This document shows positions 55,795-64,000 of a DNA stretch of 64,000 nucleotides, piece by piece. The position numbers and the translations under genes were made by a program. How positions within the stretch are numbered: position 1 is the first letter of the stretch; each line of letters starts with the position of its first letter. A model generated the notes under the pieces. It had not been told where the DNA came from. It worked only from the letters and a program-made list of their open reading frames with translations, and ran no database searches. The stretch comes from Deltaproteobacteria bacterium GWA2_38_16. GTDB lineage: Bacteria > Bdellovibrionota > JACOXK01 > 2-02-FULL-40-11. Location: contig MGPE01000008.1 in NCBI GenBank assembly GCA_001797335.1, forward strand, positions 1 through 64,000. The letters are read 5' to 3'.

Positions 55795-56631
55795 ATGCGA
55801 CGCTTAATTACAGTATTTGCTTTGATTGCCGCTTTATTTGTCCTGATGGGATGCGGTATGGGAAGCAAAGGAAATCAAGAACCAACCCCTAAAATTGGAA
55901 CTCAGGTTGTTCCAGAGCCAGTATCTTATAAAGCCCCTGCCGATGGTTTATACAAGGATGGTAACGGTGAAATTTTAGTGGCTGGCAAAACATTGACCGA
56001 CAAGGAAGGTCTTCTTGTTCAAATTTCTGAGTTTGAAAAGAAACTTGAAGGAATTTCTGCTGAAGATACAACGGCTAAAGAAGAAATTAATAAAGGAATG
56101 GATGCTAAGAAAGTTGAATTAGAAAGCTTAGTTGCTTTTCATTTAACCTCTATGAGCTTTTCCATTTCTCATGATGAAAATAATCAGTATCACATTGCTG
56201 ACTTAGCCATTGAAACAAAAGAAGATAAAGATGTGCCTGTGTTGGGTGAAGATGGACAGCCTAAGAAAAAAGAAAACAGCGAAGAAATTATGACAAAGAA
56301 AGAACACTATTTTGGAGATCTTAACAAAATTACTTTAAGTGATGTAGTTAGCTTTGATCCCGAAGTGGGTCTTTCTTTTTCTTTCAAAACTGGCGAAGGA
56401 GAAAGTGAACTTCTTTATACCTTTAAAGGTATAACATCTGAAGAAATGGTAGAGAAAGAAGACAGAAACTTTAATCGAGTCATTTTGTCTGGAAATATTG
56501 AAATTTCTTCGAAAGATGAAATTAAACAGTATGGAAAATGGTCAGTTTCTCAAGAAATTGAAATTCCTGCTGAGAAACCAGCCGAAGAAGCTCCTGCTGT
56601 TCCTCAAGAAGATACAGAAGCTGGAAAATAA
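55795..56631 (+). CDS. Lipoprotein, paralogue of the previous gene
   Basis: 278 residues from the ATG preceded by AAGGAGG. Lipobox FVLMGCGMGS; proline/glutamate-rich linker; short coiled coil (LLVQISEFEKKLEGISAEDT); beta-rich C-terminal domain (SMSFSISHDENNQYHIADLA) and an acidic tail (PAEEAPAVPQEDTEAGK). Upstream in-frame codons (from 55717) overlap the promoter and are not used. Same domain ends as its neighbour and nearly the same promoter, pointing to duplication of a whole promoter-gene unit. A strong terminator follows. Confidence 0.72.
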   Translation: MRRLITVFALIAALFVLMGCGMGSKGNQEPTPKIGTQVVPEPVSYKAPADGLYKDGNGEILVAGKTLTDKEGLLVQISEFEKKLEGISAEDTTAKEEINKGMDAKKVELESLVAFHLTSMSFSISHDENNQYHIADLAIETKEDKDVPVLGEDGQPKKKENSEEIMTKKEHYFGDLNKITLSDVVSFDPEVGLSFSFKTGEGESELLYTFKGITSEEMVEKEDRNFNRVILSGNIEISSKDEIKQYGKWSVSQEIEIPAEKPAEEAPAVPQEDTEAGK

Positions 56632-56650
56632 GTTACTCTGATATTCTTAA

Positions 56651-56695
56651 AAAAACAGGTCACCTTAAAAAAAGGTGACCTGTTTTTGTTTTTTT
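56651..56695 (+). terminator. Rho-independent terminator after the second lipoprotein gene
   Basis: A perfect 16-bp stem (56651-56666 with 5672-type partner 56672-56687), five-A loop and a T-rich run (GTTTTTTTAT) after it. Core AACAGGTCACC/GGTGACCTGTT. The A-rich left flank could make it work leftward too, but no leftward gene ends here. Confidence 0.9.
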
Positions 56696-56714
56696 ATGCT
56701 ATAGTAAATATAAC

Positions 56715-58061
56715 GTGAAAAAAGTATTTGTGTTGGATACAAACGTTTTACTCTATGATTCTCAAGCCATCTTTAAATTTCATGATAATCATGTTGTTAT
56801 TTGCCTCACAGTTTTAGAAGAAATCGATAAATTTAAAAGAGATTCCGACGAAAATGGCCGTAATGCGCGCCAATTCTCGAGATACTTGGATGGATTTCGA
56901 AAAAAGGGAAAACTGTCTCAAGGAGTTCCTATCAGTAAGGCAGGGGGGCTGCTCATTGTTGATTTGGCTGAGGAAGAACGAAAGAAATTTTTAACCCGTG
57001 CCAATATTACCAATGTTAATGACGATATTATTTTAGAAACAGCATTAAGACTTACTAAGAAAAGTAAGCAAAAAGTTACTTTCTTAACCAAAGATACAAA
57101 CTTAAGAGTCCGAGCAGATGTTTTGGGGATTCAGGCTAAAGATTATGAGCCGGATCGTGTAGATATTGAAGAGCTATATTCTGGGATTACAGAAATTTCT
57201 GTAACGGGAAGCCTTATTGATCAATTTTTTCAAGAACGAAAAGCAAAGCTCAATGGTGAAATTAAAAAAGGTAATCCTAACCAATTTGTTATTTTAAAAG
57301 ATAAAAACAATGGTTCTCATACGGCCGTTGGACGGTATGATGTTAAGCAAGAAAGTCTGGTTCCTTTACTGAAACGCCAAGAGGGTGTGTGGGGAATTTT
57401 CCCCAAAAATCTAGAACAAAGTTTTGCGTTAGATTTGTTATTAAATGATAATATAAAACTGGTTTCTCTCGTCGGAAAAGCAGGCACAGGAAAAACGCTA
57501 TTGGCTCTTGCAGCTGGGCTTTTAAAAACCATTGATGAGGGACAATATCAAAAACTATTGGTATCTCGACCCATTTTCCCGATGGGAAAAGATATTGGCT
57601 ATTTACCCGGAGATATCGAAGAAAAATTAAATCCTTGGATGCAGCCTATTTTTGATAATGTAGAATTTTTATTGGGCAATACGGCCTATGCAACGACAAA
57701 AGATCAAGGCCGGCGATCAGCCAGTCGAGGATGTTTAGAGCTTATTAATCAAGGGATGCTCAATATTGAACCTTTGACCTATATTCGAGGAAGATCCATC
57801 CCCAATCAATACATGATTGTCGATGAAGCGCAAAATTTAACGCCTCATGAAATTAAAACCATTATTACTCGTGTTGGGCAAAACACAAAAGTTGTTTTAA
57901 CGGGAGATTGTTATCAAATCGATCATCCGTATATTGATTCTTCCAGTAATGGTTTAACCTACGTGGTGGAACGCTTTAAACATGAGCCTATTGCAGGGCA
58001 TGTGACATTGGTTAAAGGAGAGCGTTCTGCTCTAGCAGAATTAGCCGCCAATCTATTATAA
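56715..58061 (+). CDS. PIN-PhoH ATPase (YlaK-like)
   Basis: 448 residues. N-terminal PIN ribonuclease domain (KVFVLDTNVLLYDSQAIFKF, VLEEIDKFKRD, catalytic acids) and C-terminal PhoH-type P-loop ATPase (SLVGKAGTGKTLLALAAGLL, Walker B NQYMIVDEAQNLTPHEIKTI, VVLTGDCYQID). PIN-PhoH proteins are unwinding RNases, often toxin-antitoxin-related in actinobacteria but housekeeping elsewhere. GTG start 14 bases after the last promoter-like AT stretch; no ribosome binding site. Converges on a small gene at 58087. Confidence 0.93.
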   Translation: MKKVFVLDTNVLLYDSQAIFKFHDNHVVICLTVLEEIDKFKRDSDENGRNARQFSRYLDGFRKKGKLSQGVPISKAGGLLIVDLAEEERKKFLTRANITNVNDDIILETALRLTKKSKQKVTFLTKDTNLRVRADVLGIQAKDYEPDRVDIEELYSGITEISVTGSLIDQFFQERKAKLNGEIKKGNPNQFVILKDKNNGSHTAVGRYDVKQESLVPLLKRQEGVWGIFPKNLEQSFALDLLLNDNIKLVSLVGKAGTGKTLLALAAGLLKTIDEGQYQKLLVSRPIFPMGKDIGYLPGDIEEKLNPWMQPIFDNVEFLLGNTAYATTKDQGRRSASRGCLELINQGMLNIEPLTYIRGRSIPNQYMIVDEAQNLTPHEIKTIITRVGQNTKVVLTGDCYQIDHPYIDSSSNGLTYVVERFKHEPIAGHVTLVKGERSALAELAANLL

Positions 58062-58086
58062 CCCTATAACTGAAACTTATAATTTT

Positions 58087-58371
58087 TTATTGTACAGATG
58101 GTAAATTGAAGGCAGCCACAGCTCCGCCTTTTTTGTGAGTGTCAGCAAGATCCTGAAGTTCTTTGGTTAAAGCTCTCATCGAAATAACATCCATGAGATC
58201 CTCTCCCCATAAGGCAATGGAAAGAGAAAAAGGGTCTTTTTTAACGGCTTCGTAATATTCAATGAGTTGTTCTAGTAATTCTGTTTTAGATAAAAGGAAT
58301 AATTTTTGCTTGGGCATTTTCATGTATTTGTTTTTTTTATATTCGTTCATGGAAATAACGTTGTTTGACAT
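58087..58371 (-). CDS. Small cytoplasmic protein under a sigma-54-type promoter
   Basis: 94 residues, charged N-terminus (MNEYKKNKYMKMPKQKLFLL), helical middle (SKTELLEQLIEYYEAVKKDP) and no membrane segment or signal peptide. Family unknown. AAAGGA about ten bases before the ATG. The gene has the best -24/-12 match of the window 50 bases upstream, so it is probably expressed under a specific signal. It lies opposite a PilZ protein gene. Confidence 0.6.
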   Translation of the reverse strand: MSNNVISMNEYKKNKYMKMPKQKLFLLSKTELLEQLIEYYEAVKKDPFSLSIALWGEDLMDVISMRALTKELQDLADTHKKGGAVAAFNLPSVQ

Positions 58372-58678
58372 AGTGAATAAGTCCTTTTTATGTTTAGGGG
58401 AGAACCAAGTCGAAAGAAGGTTGGAGCAACTTTTGTGCCAGACTAAAAAGAAGGCATATTATTTTATAAGTACTTGATTTTATTTAATAATTTAAAATTC
58501 CCCCTTTTTACTAGTGATGGTGAAATGTTGTTTAAAAAACAAGCACTGACAAACACTTAAACAAAAGGGTTGCATTCATAAAAGCCGATATGGTAAATTC
58601 CTTCCAAGCACTTTTTTATCGTGAAAAAGTGTAGTAGTTGCGGTAATCTTTAAGCAGTATTGGTAGAGGAGATAGGCG
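58372..58678. other. 307-base divergent intergenic region
   Basis: Holds the leftward sigma-54 site (58425-58441), a palindrome TTGTTT-AAA-AAACAA (58528-58542) that could be an activator site, a weak rightward TTGCAT-18-TAAATT (58570-58599), and an 8-bp hairpin CACTTTTT/AAAAAGTG (58609-58631) before the PilZ gene. No gene seen. Confidence 0.5.
58425..58441 (-). promoter_or_regulatory. Sigma-54-type promoter of the small 94-residue protein
   Basis: Minus strand CTGGCACAAAAGTTGCT: matches the consensus YTGGCAC-N5-TTGCW at every core base including the C after GGCA. Start predicted near 58414, leader of 43 bases. Confidence 0.7.
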
Positions 58679-59041
58679 ATGGTATCGCAAGTCAGTACCA
58701 ATATCTTGAAGTACACGCAAGACCCGACGACAGAAGGCTCAAAAGGGGTCGTTGTGAATGCGGCGTTTAACGACTTTGATGAGTTCTTGATGTCTTACAC
58801 CAGTGATATTCCGGGTGGCGGACTTTTTCTTCAAACCAATCAAGTATTACCTTTAGGTTCGAAAGTCAGACTTTATTTTACCTTAAAGTCGAGTCGAATT
58901 CCTATTTTGGAAGGGTATGGAGAAGTAGTCTCTCATCAACGAGAAGATCAAGAAAGTGTCGGGGGGATGGTAGTAAAGTTTTTTAATCTTCATGAGAAGA
59001 GCAAGCAATTACTCTCGAGACTTGTAGAAAACTTTTTATAA
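58679..59041 (+). CDS. PilZ-domain protein, myxobacterial (TIGR02266) type
   Basis: 120 residues. The core SDIPGGGLFLQTNQVLPLGS, VRLYFTLKSSRIPILEGYGE and VGGMVVKFFNL follow the TIGR02266 PilZ pattern, in which the N-terminal RxxxR of cyclic-di-GMP binders is absent. It may be a non-binding adaptor in motility or adhesion signalling. GGAG lies before the ATG. Stand-alone, between the divergent small gene and the histidine kinase. Confidence 0.8.
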   Translation: MVSQVSTNILKYTQDPTTEGSKGVVVNAAFNDFDEFLMSYTSDIPGGGLFLQTNQVLPLGSKVRLYFTLKSSRIPILEGYGEVVSHQREDQESVGGMVVKFFNLHEKSKQLLSRLVENFL

Positions 59042-59167
59042 AACTACCATTTCATTGGTAAATCGGGTTTGTGAGAGGATTTTTTTAACATCCTTCAGAT
59101 GAAAGGTGGAGGTGTATCTGCATTTTCCCTTGAAAAACCGTATTGATTTCGATACCCTACAACTCTT

Positions 59168-61935
<2,768 letters not shown>

Positions 61936-62069
61936 TTATTTTTTAATCACACCTTGCTTATTTTCTATACATTGATTAAATCTCTTTTAATTTCAATAGG
62001 TTAGTTGTGTATGATCAATGTGCGGGCAAGAATTGTTTAATAAAGAATCAAATACGGTAAATCCACACT

Positions 62070-62097
62070 GTCATCCCCGCGAAAGCGGGGATCTAGA
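62070..62097. repeat. Dispersed palindromic repeat in the eno-downstream gap
   Basis: GTCATCCCCGCGAAAGCGGG followed by GATCTAGA; stem CCCCGC/GCGGGG with a loop GAAA. Same family as the queD element. The rest of the 299-base gap is AT-rich, with a candidate promoter further on. Confidence 0.8.
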
Positions 62098-62112
62098 AAG
62101 TTCTTGAAGTTA

Positions 62113-62174
62113 TTGACAAAAGCATTTTTTTAGCATAAAAGAGCCTACCTTTGAAAGATGGCATGGCTTTTGCG
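62113..62174 (+). promoter_or_regulatory. Two overlapping promoter candidates of the outer-membrane protein
   Basis: A sigma-70-like TTGACA (62113-62118) with CATAAA at 15 bases, and a -24/-12 core ATGGCATGGCTTTTGCG (62158-62174) predicting a start near 62185. The latter also forms a near-perfect hairpin (TGGCATGGC, TTTT, GCGATGCCA), so it might instead be a leader structure of the sigma-70 transcript. Confidence 0.4.
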
Positions 62175-62234
62175 ATGCCACACATAAACCACCCCTCAAC
62201 ACGTGTTTTAAAGGGAAAATAGGAGGAAAAAGTA

Positions 62235-63149
62235 ATGAAAAAGTATGTGGTATTTAGTTTCTTAATGATTGTGGGCTTAGTAAGCTCCTCAGTGTATGCT
62301 TTGCATCCTGGATCTACAACGTCTAAGGAGCAACCAGTGGCTCCTCAAGCAAGTGCTCCAGTAGCTACTTCTCAAGCTGCTGTTCCCGAGGTTAAAAGTC
62401 CTTGGTCTGGCTCTGTTAAAATTGAAATGGAAAGATCTACGGATAAAAAACCTTTAGCAGCATTAAAAAATAGAACCAGCGTAACTTTAGGAAGAACATT
62501 GTTTGATGATGTAAGTGTAAACTTAGCTATTCTTTTAGATAATAAGTTTACAGCAGATACTGCTAAACAGGGAGTTAATCGATACTTTACGACAAAAGAT
62601 CCATTGTTGTATGTCAGTAAAGGCAAGGTAGCAGAAGTTCTAGGGATAAATATCTCAGCAGCGCCTTTCCAAGTTTGGTTACCCATCACAGAAAATAGCA
62701 GACGTAATGGTGATGAAAGAAATCCCCATAATGGGATTTATCGTTCTGCAATTCTTTTAACAAAAGATATTGGAGCGTGGTCATTGGCTTCTTTAAATCG
62801 TGTTTCTTATTTTAATTATCGGAGACAATTTTCTGCAGATGGTTCAGAAAATGCTCGTTTTGGGATGCTCAATGAGTTAGCTGCTTCTTATAAATTATCG
62901 GAAGTTGTGGCTTTATCTTCTGTGGTTGATTTTGTAAGTGTTGAAAGTCGAGATCTTGGAAAGACAGCACTGGATTCTACCTTAGAATGGTCACCTTCTC
63001 TAGATTTAACGCCGGCACAGAATTTGGAAGTTTCTTTAGGAGTCACATTAACAGCTCCTAATAAAACTCCTCGTCGATATTGGGAAAGTGCTGAGTCTCG
63101 AATTGCTAATACGAGCAGTGGATTAGTAGTCAGTTATAAATTCCTTTAA
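62235..63149 (+). CDS. Outer-membrane beta-barrel-like protein with Ala/Pro-rich linker
   Basis: 304 residues. Signal peptide (VFSFLMIVGLVSSSVYALHP), a short alanine/proline linker (PVAPQASAPVATSQAAVPEV), then a barrel-like region of alternating strands (VSVNLAILLDN, LNRVSYFNYRRQFS, NLEVSLGVTLTAPN) ending LVVSYKFL. No family recognised. AGGAGG precedes the ATG. A palindromic repeat and a strong terminator follow. A likely highly expressed envelope protein. Confidence 0.65.
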   Translation: MKKYVVFSFLMIVGLVSSSVYALHPGSTTSKEQPVAPQASAPVATSQAAVPEVKSPWSGSVKIEMERSTDKKPLAALKNRTSVTLGRTLFDDVSVNLAILLDNKFTADTAKQGVNRYFTTKDPLLYVSKGKVAEVLGINISAAPFQVWLPITENSRRNGDERNPHNGIYRSAILLTKDIGAWSLASLNRVSYFNYRRQFSADGSENARFGMLNELAASYKLSEVVALSSVVDFVSVESRDLGKTALDSTLEWSPSLDLTPAQNLEVSLGVTLTAPNKTPRRYWESAESRIANTSSGLVVSYKFL

Positions 63150-63157
63150 AAAAAGGT

Positions 63158-63183
63158 GTCATCCTGCACTTGATGCGGGATCT
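63158..63183. repeat. Dispersed palindromic repeat after the outer-membrane protein gene
   Basis: GTCATCCTGCACTTGATGCG followed by GGATCT; stem CCTGCA...TGCGGG with mismatches. It begins eight bases after the stop and precedes the terminator. Confidence 0.7.
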
Positions 63184-63186
63184 AAG

Positions 63187-63223
63187 AAAAAGCCGTTTCT
63201 CAAGTGACAGAAACGGCTTTTTT
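63187..63223 (+). terminator. Rho-independent terminator of the outer-membrane protein gene
   Basis: Stem AAAAAGCCGTTTCT/AGAAACGGCTTTTT (14 bp), loop of eight bases, then T-rich sequence. The downstream epimerase ORF's longest frame starts inside it, so its real start is later. Confidence 0.9.
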
Positions 63224-63248
63224 GTTTATGATGTGTGTGATGAAGCAT

Positions 63249-63644
63249 ATGAAAAAAATAGATCATATTGGTATTGCGGTGTCTAATTTAAGTGCTGCGA
63301 TAAAGACCTATGAACTTTTGGGTTTTAAAATAGAACATAGGGAAGAAGTCACAGATATGAACGTCCGAGTGGCCTTTTTACCCATTGGAGATACTCGATT
63401 TGAACTTTTAGAACCTTTCTCAAAAGATTCTGTAGTGGCAAAATTTATTGAAAAAAGAGGTGAGGGTATTCATCATATTTGTATTGAAGTGAAAGACATT
63501 CAAAAAGCATTACAAGACTTAAAAGATAAAAATATTAATTTAGTATATGACGTTCCCAAAAAAGGGGCCAATAATACCCTTATTTCTTTTATCCACCCTA
63601 AATCGAGCCATGGACTTTTAATTGAGTTATGTCAGAAATGTTAG
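63249..63644 (+). CDS. mce: Methylmalonyl-CoA epimerase (glyoxalase fold)
   Basis: 131 residues. Two vicinal-oxygen-chelate modules: MKKIDHIGIAVSNLSAAIKT opens the first, with metal ligands in DHIGI, FELLEPF, HHICIEV and GLLIELC. Interconverts (R)- and (S)-methylmalonyl-CoA in propionate metabolism. The ATG at 63249 fits the family start; an ATG nine bases upstream is possible. No mutase gene is in the window, so the pathway assignment rests on sequence alone. Confidence 0.85.
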   Translation: MKKIDHIGIAVSNLSAAIKTYELLGFKIEHREEVTDMNVRVAFLPIGDTRFELLEPFSKDSVVAKFIEKRGEGIHHICIEVKDIQKALQDLKDKNINLVYDVPKKGANNTLISFIHPKSSHGLLIELCQKC

Positions 63645-63679
63645 CATCTGAACCTTTTTGAACAGCCTGACAAAAATAG

Positions 63680-64000
63680 CTAGTTTTGTTGAATATATTT
63701 AGTGATCAGCTTTTTGTCTTGAGTAGAGAGATTTACAAATTTTAACCCAGACCCGGCACGGGGTTGTGTAGTAGTGGTATTTGAAAAAATAATATCACTT
63801 TGTACACAAATCAGTCTTGAAGATTTTGGAAGTGTAAATTTTAAAATAGAACGATCTTTGCACGAAGGACTTTCTATTTTCTTTTCTAGAAAAATGCCCC
63901 CTTCACTAATGTCTGTAGCTTTATATAAGAAATAATAATCACCTTTTTCTTCTCTAACCCAAATATTGACAGGAACTCTTCGAAAAATACGCCGATCCGA
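63680..64000 (-). CDS. PilZ-domain protein, 5' end beyond window
   Basis: Partial: 106 residues up to the TAG at 63680. The visible part opens SDRRIFRRVPVNIWVREEKG, with the RRxxRR-type arginines, then KATDISEGGIFLEKKIESPS, the D/NxSxxG motif: both cyclic-di-GMP-binding motifs of PilZ are present. Ends KKLITKYIQQN. Unlike the PilZ protein at 58.7 kb, this one keeps the ligand motif. Converges on the epimerase gene. Confidence 0.8.
   Translation of the reverse strand, partial: SDRRIFRRVPVNIWVREEKGDYYFLYKATDISEGGIFLEKKIESPSCKDRSILKFTLPKSSRLICVQSDIIFSNTTTTQPRAGSGLKFVNLSTQDKKLITKYIQQN

Noticed and set aside
49980-56631. Secretion-system or toxin-immunity cluster
   Set aside because: No secretion ATPase, usher, VgrG/Hcp or immunity-type pairing can be seen; only export signals and a protease motif support a function.
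58609-58631. CACTTTTT/AAAAAGTG hairpin as a terminator
   Set aside because: No gene ends just before it on the plus strand and no T-run follows; it is only 50 bases before the PilZ start, so a leader structure is more likely.

Overview
The window looks like chromosomal DNA of a low-GC (roughly 40% by eye) Gram-negative bacterium. Lipopolysaccharide synthesis and export genes (kdsA, kdsD, lptC/A, lptB), Lgt lipoproteins, Tat and Sec export genes and several beta-barrel proteins show an outer membrane. A TIGR02147-family regulator paired with a secreted protein, a Myxococcus-type PilZ protein, HExxH lipoproteins and several subtilases suggest a lineage related to Bdellovibrionota or the old Deltaproteobacteria (perhaps a candidate phylum such as UBA10199). 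That placement is an inference from gene content. No rRNA, tRNA, CRISPR array, phage or insertion sequence was seen.

Layout. 1-9.4 kb: accessory genes (partial outer-membrane protein, thioredoxin-like protein, zinc-type dehydrogenase, GT87-like membrane protein, phosphoribosyltransferase, TIGR02147 regulator with a secreted HExxH protein, ACR3 arsenite pump, legumain/caspase-like secreted protease, ITPase). 10-21.9 kb: core operons pyrG-kdsA-kdsD, lptC/A-lptB-rpoN-hpf-rapZ and metK-ahcY, then a YiiX-like secreted hydrolase. 21.9-29.5 kb: three secreted subtilases, one fused to ankyrin repeats and two tandem paralogues. 29.5-47 kb: rluD-pgeF, cytochrome c, yihY-uvrC-tat genes-lgt, a phospholipase C-like protein, UDG, nfeD-slipin, queA, cutA, tgt-yajC-secD-secF-recJ. 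47-50 kb: phasin-like gene and the preQ0 cluster queD-folE2-queC-DUF366. 50-56.6 kb: a secreted metalloprotease/lipoprotein operon facing a lipoprotein gene, followed by a paralogous lipoprotein gene. 56.7-64 kb: PIN-PhoH ATPase, PilZ, histidine kinase-eno, outer-membrane protein, methylmalonyl-CoA epimerase, partial PilZ gene.

Two patterns cut across the gene list. First, at least seven intergenic sites carry a sigma-54 -24/-12 core (TGGCA, six bases, TTGC), each correctly oriented before a gene. Most targets are secreted or surface proteins; one is the operon containing rpoN itself. Two of the sites form a perfect 20-bp mirror image between divergent genes. This suggests a sigma-54 cell-surface regulon with rpoN autoregulation. 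Second, short GTCATTCC/GGAATGAC palindromes are scattered through the right two thirds and are translated in four genes: inside queA and as the C-terminal tails of QueD, QueC and a lipoprotein.
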